In this document: positions 29,256-36,996 of the stretch, one piece after another
How positions within the stretch are numbered: the stretch's first letter is position 1
How the letters are laid out: the number at the start of each line of letters is the position of its first letter
NCBI GenBank assembly: GCA_002084875.1
Contig: NBMH01000013.1
Location: 1-39,231 of the forward strand
Direction: 5' to 3'
DNA: 39,231 nt
Source: Anaerolineaceae bacterium 4572_78
Lineage (GTDB): Bacteria > Chloroflexota > Anaerolineae > 4572-78
The notes under the pieces: generated by a model
The model's input: the letters and a program-made list of their open reading frames with translations, nothing else
The model's database searches: none
What the model was told of the DNA's origin: nothing
Position numbers and translations under genes: made by a program

Positions 29256-30095
29256 GTGGCACAAACCACATGGTTTAAAATTACAATTCTTACCCTTACT
29301 GAGCTAGGAAACGTTTTTCGCCGCACACGCGAGTCGAAAAATATTACGTTTGAACAGATTGATACAAATATAAGAATAAAGCCACAATTCATTGAAGCCA
29401 TTGAAGAAGAAAGGTTTGATATTTTTTCTTCCGAAGTGATGCTGAAAGGATTTATTAGTAATTATGCTATCTACTTAGAACTTGACGCTGACGAAATGTT
29501 GGCAATGTATGACCATGGGCATCGAACAGGAACTATACAAAGTCGGGCTGGAGGACAAGATGGAATAACATTTTTAAGCATACCACTTTCAAGAGATAGT
29601 TCTTCTTTTTCTATTAATGCTTTGATGGCTACTTTGATAATTGCCATTATAATAGGATCCATCGGTTATTATATGTTAAACATCAGTTCTCTAGGAATAA
29701 TTGACTACTTATATGGGGACGATGATTTGCCATTCAACAATGATGACTCGGCTATTACTTTACCTACTTCAACTCCTTCGCCTATTCCAACTTCTACAAT
29801 TACTCCCACTGCAACACGCCAATATTACACTGGCGTTTCGATTGAATTAGTTATTGTTGAACGCACATGGGTGCAAATTTTGGTTGATAATGAAAATGAA
29901 TTTAAGGGCTTCTTAGAAGCAGGTGAGAATCGCCACTGGGAAGGAGAAAAACAAGTTGCCGTTCGTGCTAGTAATGCTGGTGGGGTTGAAGTCCACATCA
30001 ATGGTCAAAATATGGGTTTGATGGGTGATAATGGAGAGTTAGTTGACCAAGTATGGGAAAAATTGGAAGATATACCTAGTTTGGATGGGAATTGA
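29256..30095 (+). CDS. RodZ-like membrane protein with N-terminal HTH and C-terminal DUF4115
   Basis: The N-terminal HTH_25-type domain starts at about residue 14 (LTELGNVFRRTRESKNITFEQ) and includes NIRIKPQFIEAIEE. A single membrane helix lies at about 122-142 (LMATLIIAIIIGSIGYYML). A Thr/Pro/Ser linker follows, then a DUF4115 beta domain with WVQILVDNENEFKGFLEAGE. RodZ-type proteins link MreB to the cell wall machinery in rod-shaped cells; in filamentous Chloroflexota the role is less clear. The only start codon is the GTG at 29256, which lies within a palindromic repeat, and the first 13 residues are not part of the domain. The downstream membrane protein gene follows by 4 bp. Confidence 0.8.
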   Translation: MAQTTWFKITILTLTELGNVFRRTRESKNITFEQIDTNIRIKPQFIEAIEEERFDIFSSEVMLKGFISNYAIYLELDADEMLAMYDHGHRTGTIQSRAGGQDGITFLSIPLSRDSSSFSINALMATLIIAIIIGSIGYYMLNISSLGIIDYLYGDDDLPFNNDDSAITLPTSTPSPIPTSTITPTATRQYYTGVSIELVIVERTWVQILVDNENEFKGFLEAGENRHWEGEKQVAVRASNAGGVEVHINGQNMGLMGDNGELVDQVWEKLEDIPSLDGN

Positions 30096-30099
30096 TAGA

Positions 30100-30843
30100 A
30101 TGTTCGACCTATTTACGTCAACACAATATACCACATTGGCATTACAAATCGTAATTGGTTTGCTTACTGGAGCAACGGTTCTTTCAATTGTTATTGCCGT
30201 TCGAGCCAAACGAGAAATCCACAGCACCATTTTTAGTCTTGTGAAAGAAGAAGAAGTTGTCCGACTTTGGAAAGCACGACTAGCCATTGTTCTCTTTTGG
30301 ACTCTTACGATTACTATGACTTGGTATTTAGGTTTAACATGGCAAACCCCTAGTAACGTACTAACAAGTTACAGCCTTGCCAAAAATACACCTGATGTAG
30401 AAAATATTTTAGCCACTCATGAGAAATTAGCTCAAGAACAAGTTTTAGCTGAACGCGAAGCAACAAACATGTCCCCGACAAAACCCATTGTGATTCAAAG
30501 TGAAAGTGATATTATTTCTTTTTCCGATGTACCTACAGAAGTACCTCCCATTGCTGTTACAGTTATTTTGACTTACACAAATATCGTTACTTCAGTGACC
30601 ACATTGAGTAAAACACATGACTTAACTGCAACAGCAACAGCCCTACCTAGCCACACTCCCACTTTAACTCCTATCTCCACATCTACCCCAACATCTATTC
30701 CAACTCAAACTCAAACACCAACTATAACACTTACAGCAACATCTGTTCCCACTCAAACCCCCACACCAACTATAACACCCCTACGCAAATCCCCAAATTT
30801 GATTTATCGATTGATTTGCCTCGACAAGACCATCACTATTTAA
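30100..30843 (+). CDS. Membrane protein with Thr/Pro-rich tail, possibly truncated by a frameshift
   Basis: I chose ATG 30100 (MFDLFTSTQYT), 4 bp after the RodZ-like stop. Two membrane helices lie near the N-terminus (LQIVIGLLTGATVLSIVIAV and IVLFWTLTITMTWYLGL), then a helical stretch with EKLAQEQVLAERE and a long Thr/Pro linker. The annotated end, LRKSPNLIYRLICLDK, is unlike the rest. In another frame the same DNA reads TPTQIPKFDLSIDLP then RQDHHYLK before a TAA, which continues the linker style better, so a one-base change in the cccc run near 30778 is possible. The family is not recognised. It is probably co-transcribed with the RodZ-like gene. Confidence 0.6.
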   Translation: MFDLFTSTQYTTLALQIVIGLLTGATVLSIVIAVRAKREIHSTIFSLVKEEEVVRLWKARLAIVLFWTLTITMTWYLGLTWQTPSNVLTSYSLAKNTPDVENILATHEKLAQEQVLAEREATNMSPTKPIVIQSESDIISFSDVPTEVPPIAVTVILTYTNIVTSVTTLSKTHDLTATATALPSHTPTLTPISTSTPTSIPTQTQTPTITLTATSVPTQTPTPTITPLRKSPNLIYRLICLDKTITI

Positions 30844-30885
30844 AATAACAATGTCACCGTTTGATAGTTGACTATCCAAGCCCTA

Positions 30886-31014
30886 GGGCTGTTCAATGCT
30901 AAAACAAAGAACATGGCTTGGGATATTTATGGAGCGAAAAATCAAGCTTTTTCATGTCAAAGCAAGCTTTGACGCTCCAATTTGTCTTGTCAAAAAATAG
31001 CATTGAACAGACCT
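30886..31014 (+). mobile_element. MITE-like palindromic element, copy 2 (opposite orientation)
   Basis: The ends GGGCTGTTCAATGCTA and TAGCATTGAACAGACC are inverted repeats 129 bp apart. Read on the minus strand, the interior matches copy 1 at 8849-8978 nearly base for base, including ttttttgacaaga and aaatatcccaagccatg. It contains internal palindromes of the aagcaagctt family followed by gctcc. It lies between a plus-strand membrane protein gene and the minus-strand ABC permease gene. Confidence 0.85.
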
Positions 31015-31049
31015 GGGGATGCGATGGTTTTGTGGGATACTATGAGAAA

Positions 31050-31895
31050 TCACAAATCTCGCCGATTAAACTGTATTAACGCTCCGCTCAATAATACCAC
31101 CACATAAATAACGGCATAGATTATCATTGCCGAACTTGGTTTGCTAAATGCCGTAAAGGGACCAGCGGTAAGCATATCAACAATCGGCGGCATCATGTAA
31201 TCTGATACCATTCGCCACAATGCTTCGCTAGGCATGAGCAAACTAGCGATAATCCCAATTTGGACAGCGGTCTCACTTTCCATAGCGGCTCCTATCTGTT
31301 CTACCCAACCGCCGATAAATGCTATGCCATATAACATAAAGACCATGACTCCATTTCCAAGCGTGGGGAAAAATGTCCCTCCAAAAATAGACAAGCTCAA
31401 AACTACCAGCCCTTCCAAAATCAGTAACGATATTCCTAGCATGACGTTTGGAGGAGTATAGCCGCTTGAAAAATAAACAATACTGATTAGCCCGCCCGCC
31501 ATGAACAGCACATACAAAGTCAACATGGTAGCATAACCAAGCCATTTGCCTAAAACAATTTCCATGCGGTGAATGGGTTTAGTTGCCAGCGATTGAATGG
31601 TATGCGAGTCGATTTCGCCTGCGATAGTTGCCACGCTGGTTAAAGCAGTCATCATGACCACTAAAAAATTAACGGCAAATAATCCCGCAATTAGCAATAC
31701 GCCGCTGATTTCGTTGATTAAAAGTATTAATGATGTCCTTGATTGTCCTGGACGATAACTTGCATGTACTTCATCTAAAACAAAATAAAAGCCGACAGTA
31801 AATAATATCAGGAAAGCTAGGCCTAAGCCAAATGCCAACCAAAATAATTTTTTACGCCATGCTTCTCGAATGGTTAATTGTGCAATTGTCAACAT
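31050..31895 (-). CDS. ABC-2 type transporter permease
   Basis: The protein is 281 residues with about six membrane segments. It starts MLTIAQLTIREAWRKKLFW, the typical first cytoplasmic helix of ABC-2 permeases, and contains EIDSHTIQSLATKPIHRMEIVLGKW, the conserved region after the second segment. It pairs with the ATPase at 31940-32863, upstream on the same strand with a 44-bp gap. GGAGATTAACA stands before ATG 31895. Exporters of this NosY/CcmB-like or drug-efflux type move lipids, drugs or copper-site precursors; the substrate here is unknown. A MITE-like element lies just past its stop. Confidence 0.85.
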   Translation of the reverse strand: MLTIAQLTIREAWRKKLFWLAFGLGLAFLILFTVGFYFVLDEVHASYRPGQSRTSLILLINEISGVLLIAGLFAVNFLVVMMTALTSVATIAGEIDSHTIQSLATKPIHRMEIVLGKWLGYATMLTLYVLFMAGGLISIVYFSSGYTPPNVMLGISLLILEGLVVLSLSIFGGTFFPTLGNGVMVFMLYGIAFIGGWVEQIGAAMESETAVQIGIIASLLMPSEALWRMVSDYMMPPIVDMLTAGPFTAFSKPSSAMIIYAVIYVVVLLSGALIQFNRRDL

Positions 31896-31939
31896 TGTTA
31901 ATCTCCATGCAGGTCAGACATCCTGCCTGTCATACGAGG

Positions 31940-32863
31940 TTACGTTCTATCCTCTCCGTCTGTGCTGATGATACTTACAAAAATTTCCTCTAACGACTGG
32001 TGACGTGGGGTCAATTCATACAACTTTGCCCCATGCTCATGCACCATTTGAGCCACATGAGCCACTTGGTCATCGTCCTTAACGGTTAATAATATTTTTG
32101 TGCCATTGAGTTGAACATGACTATCCAAACTCTTGAGGGCTTCATGCAAGTTTTGGGAAATGGCATCAACCCGCAATGATAATGCCATTGTTTGGCTAAG
32201 TAATTTTTCCATTGTGTTCGTATGTATAACCACTCCTTTTTTAATGAAGGCGACGCGGTCGCATGTAACGGATACTTCACTTAGCAAGTGCGAATTGAGA
32301 AAAACAGTTGTCCCTTCCGCTTTGAGATTAGAAATAATATCTCGTACCAAACGAGTTCCTAGTGGGTCAAGACCCGAAGTCGGCTCGTCTAAAAATATAA
32401 TTTCAGGTTTATTGAGCATAGCCTGAGCTAAGCCGACCCGTTGCAACATGCCTTTAGAAAAGTTGCCGAGTGATGTATGTGTGGCATCTGCCAAATTGAC
32501 CTGTTCTAACAATTCGGGAATACGTTTGTGGAGTTGCTGTTTTGATAAGCCGTATAACTTACCATGCACATGCAAAAATTCGTGTGCTGTCAGCCATTCA
32601 TGGAATCGGAAATGTTCGGGCAGGAAACCGATTTTTGCTCGATTGCGGTAATTACGTGGTGATTCGTCTAGGATTTTAACCTCGCCATGCGTCGGTCTGA
32701 CCAATCCCACCAACATTTTTAGAGTAGTTGATTTGCCTGCTCCATTCGGTCCCAGAAAGCCAAAAACCTCACCGCATGGTACTTGCAAGGTCAGGTCATC
32801 TACAGCAACTTTTAAGCCATATTCTTTTCGTAAGTGATGTGTTTCAATGGCTAGTTTATTCAT
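31940..32863 (-). CDS. ABC transporter ATP-binding protein
   Basis: The protein is 307 residues. The Walker A motif is FLGPNGAGKSTTLKML, the signature is NFSKGMLQRVGLAQAM, Walker B is IIFLDEPTSGLDPLG, and the switch His is in LNSHLLSEV. The C-terminal 80 residues form a DUF4162-like extension with HQSLEEIFVSI, typical of ATPases paired with ABC-2 permeases (BcrA/NosF/CcmA class). It is the first gene of the pair with the permease at 31050-31895. The ribosome site before ATG 32863 is weak. It lies 117 bp downstream of the anti-sigma locus, with a hairpin between them. Confidence 0.9.
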   Translation of the reverse strand: MNKLAIETHHLRKEYGLKVAVDDLTLQVPCGEVFGFLGPNGAGKSTTLKMLVGLVRPTHGEVKILDESPRNYRNRAKIGFLPEHFRFHEWLTAHEFLHVHGKLYGLSKQQLHKRIPELLEQVNLADATHTSLGNFSKGMLQRVGLAQAMLNKPEIIFLDEPTSGLDPLGTRLVRDIISNLKAEGTTVFLNSHLLSEVSVTCDRVAFIKKGVVIHTNTMEKLLSQTMALSLRVDAISQNLHEALKSLDSHVQLNGTKILLTVKDDDQVAHVAQMVHEHGAKLYELTPRHQSLEEIFVSIISTDGEDRT

Positions 32864-32880
32864 AATTTTGGAAAATGAAA

Positions 32881-32934
32881 GTTGGGAGTGCGAAATCTTT
32901 TTCGCTCTTCCGCAAAAGATTACAGACTCCCAAC
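32881..32934. repeat. Inverted repeat between the anti-sigma and ABC genes
   Basis: Arms gttgggagt (32881-32889) and actcccaac (32926-32934) enclose 36 nt that contain a smaller gcgaaa...tttcgc stem. It lies 46 bp downstream of the anti-sigma frame on the minus strand and just upstream of the ABC ATPase gene. It may be a terminator or another dispersed element. Confidence 0.55.
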
Positions 32935-32980
32935 TCGTAATTACTCACTCCCCCTTTTGGGTGAACGGTTACCCTAACTC

Positions 32981-33625
32981 CTAGTCCACCGACTCCGCTA
33001 AAGAAATCAATGTTTCAGTATCATACTTTCCAACAAGCATGTAAGTCATTTCACCTGTTGCCCAAATGATAGTGACATGGTCGTTGTCCGACATTGTCAT
33101 GACTACTCCTGAATTACCACTGATACTAATTTCTGTGGCATCAATATCTTCACCAATGGGAATGGGCAAAATCATGGTATTTTCCCAATCAATAGTACTT
33201 CCCAAAGCAATAGCCTCTATTTTTGGCATGCCTAACAATTGCAATCCCGCTACACCGACAGTAGCTAAATCTAAGTCATCAGGATATTCAAGGTGTGGTG
33301 TGGGCATTTGCACGAACATCAGTTGAGGTGCCTCATGATTTGAGTGAGCGGGTCGTTTACCGCGTTGTTTGCTACGAGGACGTTCACCTTGCATTGAGTT
33401 CAAATCGTCCAAATCAGTTCCCCACATTTGTCCCAGCATGGTCGGCTTGTTAATGACAATTGGTGTATCATCTAACGAAGCTGGCAACTCAATCTCAATT
33501 TTAGCCGATTGGAAAACGGATTGCAATAGTTCACGGTCAAGCATCAAACTAACAATTGATTCTCCATCCACCATTGCCTTAAACTCATCGCCAACATCGG
33601 CAGGTAATTCGGGGATGGATGACAC
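32981..33625 (-). CDS. Extracytoplasmic part of a frame-broken anti-sigma factor
   Basis: The frame encodes 214 residues without signal peptide or membrane segment. It contains repeated acidic and Pro segments (SSIPELPADVGDEF, SLMLDRELLQSVFQ), a basic stretch (RPRSKQRGKRP) and a beta-rich C-terminus (HVTIIWATGEMTYMLVG). In Chloroflexota anti-sigma proteins the region after the membrane helix has this make-up. The frame overlaps the end of the N-terminal ORF (33544-34098) by 82 bp in another frame. The joined product would read PVRAMAGQ and then TVIENEVSSIPELP. No independent ribosome site is seen, so this is the second half of one gene. Confidence 0.7.
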   Translation of the reverse strand: MSSIPELPADVGDEFKAMVDGESIVSLMLDRELLQSVFQSAKIEIELPASLDDTPIVINKPTMLGQMWGTDLDDLNSMQGERPRSKQRGKRPAHSNHEAPQLMFVQMPTPHLEYPDDLDLATVGVAGLQLLGMPKIEAIALGSTIDWENTMILPIPIGEDIDATEISISGNSGVVMTMSDNDHVTIIWATGEMTYMLVGKYDTETLISLAESVD

Positions 33626-34098
33626 TTCATTTTCAATAACTGTCCTGCCATTGCCCGTACGGGAGCAAAGCTAAACAAAATACCGACTACTGCCACGATT
33701 GCAAACGCTGCCAACCATGGCTGATACTGTTTGATAAAACGATTATTCATAAAGAACATTATCCTTTCTTGAATGTGTGTTAAAAAATAAATAAATTGTT
33801 CAACGGAACGAAAAACCGAAGCATCTAGCATAAATTGTAACTCGTCAATGATTGACATGTTAGGCTGGCTCAATTGATGTTGAAACCGATTCCAGCCTGC
33901 ATGGGAAGAGCCCCGCACTGTATTAGGTATAGCTAGGCAATCTAATGCCATGTTTACCGTTTCCGAGTCATAGTTTAGCAAATCAAGTAATGATTGTGCT
34001 TCGACTGACTCGGCTAATAATTGTCGGACTGTCACCATGTCTTGTGGTGATAGTTCTTCATCTAAATAGGCTCGTAATATTGTTTCATCTAAGTGCAT
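33544..34098 (-). CDS. Anti-sigma factor, N-terminal part of a frame-broken gene
   Basis: The N-terminus MHLDETILRAYLDEELSPQDMVTVRQLL is a typical anti-sigma helical domain, in the position of the zf-HC2 domain but without its zinc-binding His/Cys set. A single membrane helix, WLAAFAIVAVVGILFSF, is followed by APVRAMAGQ, the usual boundary. The rest (LLKMKCHPSPN to the stop) is out of frame and unlike the family. The start lies 9 bp after the stop of the ECF sigma gene, with GAGGATGGATA before ATG 34098, so the two form a sigma/anti-sigma operon. Truncation after the membrane helix may leave sigma binding intact but remove the external sensing part. Confidence 0.75.
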   Translation of the reverse strand: MHLDETILRAYLDEELSPQDMVTVRQLLAESVEAQSLLDLLNYDSETVNMALDCLAIPNTVRGSSHAGWNRFQHQLSQPNMSIIDELQFMLDASVFRSVEQFIYFLTHIQERIMFFMNNRFIKQYQPWLAAFAIVAVVGILFSFAPVRAMAGQLLKMKCHPSPNYLPMLAMSLRQWWMENQLLV

Positions 34099-34107
34099 TA
34101 TCCATCC

Positions 34108-34686
34108 TCATGGCTTTTTTTGGCTTTGACCGTCCTCATATCGCTGTCGAAACTTTCGTTCTGCCCGTGTCAATAACGAACCAATCGAACTTGGAGCGAC
34201 ATTCAGCACTGTTGCCAGTTCCTTGTATGACAAGCCCGCATGCCGTAATAGCAATAATTTTGCATCACGTGGTTTCATGCCAGCTAAGATTTGACGTACT
34301 TTGTTTTGTTCGTCATGGTTTTGGGCAATATCGGCTGGGTCAGGTATGGCATGATTAAGAGAGAAGATTGACAAAAACTTATCATGCCATGCCTGTCGCC
34401 GTTTTCGACTGCGAATGGCATTATAACCCGTATTCATAGCCACTCGATATAACCAACCTACGATATTGCTGGTATCCCTGTCAATCTGTAATCGTTGCGG
34501 AGACATGTACAATTTGATAAAGATATGTTGCGTCATGTCTTCCGCATCGTCATGGTCGCCGAGTAATCTGTATAATATTGTGTAAATCCGTCGGTAATGG
34601 CGATGAAAAAAAGCCTCATAAGCTATTTCATCTCCAGCTTGGACTTGACGTAATAACATTGCATCGCTTGTCGCTTCGGTTATCAT
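34108..34686 (-). CDS. ECF-type RNA polymerase sigma factor
   Basis: The protein is 192 residues. Region 2 spans about 10-85, with YEAFFHRHYRRIYTILYRLLGDHDDAEDMTQ-type sequence (the D-A-E-D core binding motif) and GWLYRVAMNTGYNAIRSRKRR. Region 4 at the C-terminus reads MKPRDAKLLLLRHAGLSYKEL and NVAPSSIGSLLTRAERKFR, the helix-turn-helix that reads the -35 element. It directs RNA polymerase to a small regulon, normally held back by the anti-sigma factor encoded 9 bp downstream. That gene is frame-broken here. It is the first gene of the pair; nothing like its own target promoter was recognised upstream. Confidence 0.9.
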   Translation of the reverse strand: MITEATSDAMLLRQVQAGDEIAYEAFFHRHYRRIYTILYRLLGDHDDAEDMTQHIFIKLYMSPQRLQIDRDTSNIVGWLYRVAMNTGYNAIRSRKRRQAWHDKFLSIFSLNHAIPDPADIAQNHDEQNKVRQILAGMKPRDAKLLLLRHAGLSYKELATVLNVAPSSIGSLLTRAERKFRQRYEDGQSQKKP

Positions 34687-34751
34687 TATTTATATAACAC
34701 CGCTCAAGATAAGAATAAGACAAAAAATTTACGGAGTGCAAAAAATAGTAA

Positions 34752-35525
34752 TTAATCATTGCATTTCAAACACAAACTTTCTGCACCTATCGCCGCATGA
34801 CAATGATTGCCCTCATTATGTACCCAATCAAATCCTGCACAATGAGCTAAGGCACATAAACACGAATAGTTATTTCGGTCATTTGGCCATAAAGTTAAAT
34901 CAATAGCACGCCCCTCAAAATGCAACGAGGCTCGACTATCCAAATCAGGTTGCTCAAGATTATGTTCCAAACGAGAATCATACGCTTCTGTGACACGTAA
35001 TGTCATTTCACCATCCCATTCATCTTTTACAAATTCGTTGATACGACTCACAGGGAGAAGCATGGCTGGGTGCATTAAATTATCCTCTTGGTTGTATGGT
35101 GGAATTTCCTCTCCCTTAAAAATAATGGTCGAGTCAAAATTACCTACCAACATAAAATAAGCACATGAGTCTGGTTCAATACGACATACCATCCTACCTG
35201 CCGCCGACCTTTGCGTTTCTGTATAACTACCTCGAGCTGAAACATGCTGGTTAGTATCCAAGTGCATGATTGGACATGATGCCGACAATTTATTTGGTGT
35301 AGGGGTAGGGGTTTTATCGCCGAATACCGCCGTTAGCGTCGCGTAAAATATAGCTGCCTTAATACTGGTTGGCGTTAACGTAGATGTTGAGGAAGGTAAT
35401 TTAGATTTAGATGGAGGTGGAGCCTCACAACCACTTAATATTATTCCAACAAGAAATATGATAAACAGGTAATGAAATCTATCTTGGGATGTAGAGAATG
35501 AGTTTGATTTTGAGATAGAGTGCAT
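34752..35525 (-). CDS. Lipoprotein with Hedgehog-N-like (M15-type) zinc peptidase domain
   Basis: ATG 35525 gives a lipoprotein signal with lipobox ILSGC (Cys33); a longer frame from 35603 would overlap the ATPase gene. After a Ser/Thr/Pro linker and two Cys-rich stretches, the last 90 residues read MTLRVTEAYDSRLEH, then SLHFEGRAIDLTLWP, then AGFDWVHNEGNHCHAA. This matches the animal Hedgehog N-terminal signalling domain: His202 and Asp209 (spacing 7) and His243 stand where Sonic hedgehog has zinc ligands His141, Asp148 and His183, and Glu238 matches the Glu of its vestigial peptidase site. The fold is shared with D-Ala-D-Ala peptidases (M15), so peptidoglycan peptide cleavage outside the membrane is the likeliest role. 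Bacterial Hedgehog-like proteins are known from a few phyla. Confidence 0.82.
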   Translation of the reverse strand: MHSISKSNSFSTSQDRFHYLFIIFLVGIILSGCEAPPPSKSKLPSSTSTLTPTSIKAAIFYATLTAVFGDKTPTPTPNKLSASCPIMHLDTNQHVSARGSYTETQRSAAGRMVCRIEPDSCAYFMLVGNFDSTIIFKGEEIPPYNQEDNLMHPAMLLPVSRINEFVKDEWDGEMTLRVTEAYDSRLEHNLEQPDLDSRASLHFEGRAIDLTLWPNDRNNYSCLCALAHCAGFDWVHNEGNHCHAAIGAESLCLKCND

Positions 35526-35553
35526 TCCACGAACTTCAGGGAATTTGATATAG

Positions 35554-36309
35554 CTACAATTTCCTAACGATTTCTCGCTCAACTTTAATAATATCACTTT
35601 CATTTTTGAGCAAAACGCTCAAAGTATTTTCAACAGTTTCAGGGTCTAACTTGGAAGCATTTAATTTGAGTAATGCTCTTGTCCAATCAATTGTTTCACC
35701 AACAGAAGGATGTTTTTTCAAATCCAACTTACGAATATGATGTACCAATTCAACAGCTTCTTTTGCCAATTGTTGGGTTAGTTCAGGCACTTTGTTATTA
35801 ACAATTTGTAATTCCTGTTCCAATGATGGATATGTTATAAAGAGAAATTCGACATCAGCTCGGTCAATTTCATCAATTAAGAGGACAGCTGGTTTGATAG
35901 AGGTAAGAGCTTGTAAAAGTGGGCGCGGCAACAAAAAATGCCTTGAGAAAAATACGGATTCTTCTGCGATGATGCGTTGTGCCGCTTCTTCAAGTGATGT
36001 TACTTCGCCAACAACTTTTTTCAGTTGGTCACGCAATAATTGTGTATAAAGCATTTGCTTGGCATATTCCCACTCATACAAAGCCCTACTCTCATCTAAT
36101 CCTTCATAACATTGCAGTCGAATCAATTGTCGCCCGGTCACTCCCGCCCAAACTTTGCCCAATTCTGTTTTGCCCACACCTGCTGGACCTTCACACAAAA
36201 TTGGCTTACCCAATTCTTCTGCCAAGTAGACTACGGTAGCAATGCGTTCAGAAGCGACATACTGCCGCTTAGCTAGTTTTGTTTTAATTTTTTCGGTGAT
36301 TTTTGTCAT
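35554..36309 (-). CDS. MoxR-type AAA ATPase with internal deletion
   Basis: The Walker A is GPAGVGKT (41-48) and Walker B is VLLIDE (142-147) followed by IDRADVEF. Flanks such as LIRLQCYEGLDESRALYEW and ITYPSLEQELQIV are typical of MoxR ATPases. Family members have about 50 residues between DRADVEF and the YPSLEQEL helix, carrying sensor 1 (a TSN strand) and the arginine finger (LKRRCLY). Here the two join directly near residue 155 (about 35847). The frame is kept, but ATP hydrolysis should be lost or altered. The Trypco1 gene lies 47 bp upstream on the same strand and the Hedgehog-like gene directly downstream. MoxR ATPases usually work with VWA proteins, which are absent here. Confidence 0.8.
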   Translation of the reverse strand: MTKITEKIKTKLAKRQYVASERIATVVYLAEELGKPILCEGPAGVGKTELGKVWAGVTGRQLIRLQCYEGLDESRALYEWEYAKQMLYTQLLRDQLKKVVGEVTSLEEAAQRIIAEESVFFSRHFLLPRPLLQALTSIKPAVLLIDEIDRADVEFLFITYPSLEQELQIVNNKVPELTQQLAKEAVELVHHIRKLDLKKHPSVGETIDWTRALLKLNASKLDPETVENTLSVLLKNESDIIKVEREIVRKL

Positions 36310-36356
36310 GATTTAACGACATAATAGGTGTAATTATCTATAATCTTCCATCAAAA

Positions 36357-36707
36357 TTATTGCCCTTCTTTTTCCTCCTTGGTTTTTTGGGCATGCCAAC
36401 TTAGAGAAATTTTTAACTGGGCATCTGTACTTTCAGCTTTAGCTAACATCGCTCCTGATTCACTGTCAAACTTGATAGCGAAGTCAATCTTAGCCACATT
36501 GGGTCTTTCTTTTAACGAGTCTAATGTTTCTAAAACCGAATTAGCTGTCATGCGAATGATGTTTAAACCATGATTAAAACTGTTATTTACAGACTGTTTA
36601 TCAACTTCATTTTTTGTAGATATGAAGCCAACATCAGTTTTTAATTTTCTGACTTCAATAATTATTTTACCTTCATCTCCAATAGTGGATTCAATATAAT
36701 CTGACAT
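36357..36707 (-). CDS. Trypco1 (CU044_2847-type) domain protein
   Basis: The protein is 116 residues. It has an N-terminal beta hairpin (ESTIGDEGKIIIEV), a central helix (FNHGLNIIRMTANSVLETLDSL) and a last pair of strands with KIDFAIKFDSESGAMLAKAES and LKISLSW. The pattern FAIKFDSESGAMLAKA matches the trypsin-co-occurring domain 1 (Trypco1), a small domain found beside trypsin-like proteases and NTPases in predicted bacterial conflict or signalling systems. Here the neighbour is a MoxR-type ATPase 47 bp downstream; no trypsin-like gene is in the window. AAGGATAATT precedes ATG 36707. A MITE-like element lies upstream. Confidence 0.7.
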   Translation of the reverse strand: MSDYIESTIGDEGKIIIEVRKLKTDVGFISTKNEVDKQSVNNSFNHGLNIIRMTANSVLETLDSLKERPNVAKIDFAIKFDSESGAMLAKAESTDAQLKISLSWHAQKTKEEKEGQ

Positions 36708-36860
36708 AATTATCCTTAATTATCCTTTCTAAACACAAAATTTGTACCTGAAACCCATTATACCACACAACGCCCTATTTCCAAAATCACAACAAGGCAA
36801 GGTATATTTGCAATTTACAACATGGGGAGTAAATTTAGTCAAAAGACTGTTTGGAATGTA

Positions 36861-36986
36861 GGGCTGTTCAAAACTTGTTTTGACATGAAAAAGCAAGTTG
36901 TTTCGCTCCATTATGCGACCATGTGATTGAAAATCATGTCGAAAAATATCCCAAGCCATGTTTTTTGTTTTAGCATTAAACAACCC
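36861..36986 (-). mobile_element. MITE-like palindromic element, copy 3 (diverged)
   Basis: The right end TAGCATTAAACAACCC (36971-36986) and the adjacent aaatatcccaagccatg match copies 1 and 2. The left end keeps gggctgttca but lacks about 25 bp of the usual left arm, and a gcgaccatgtgattgaaaat insert is present in the centre. It lies between the Trypco1 gene and the zinc-ribbon locus and has the same orientation as copy 1. Confidence 0.8.
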
Positions 36987-36996
36987 TACACTCCTC

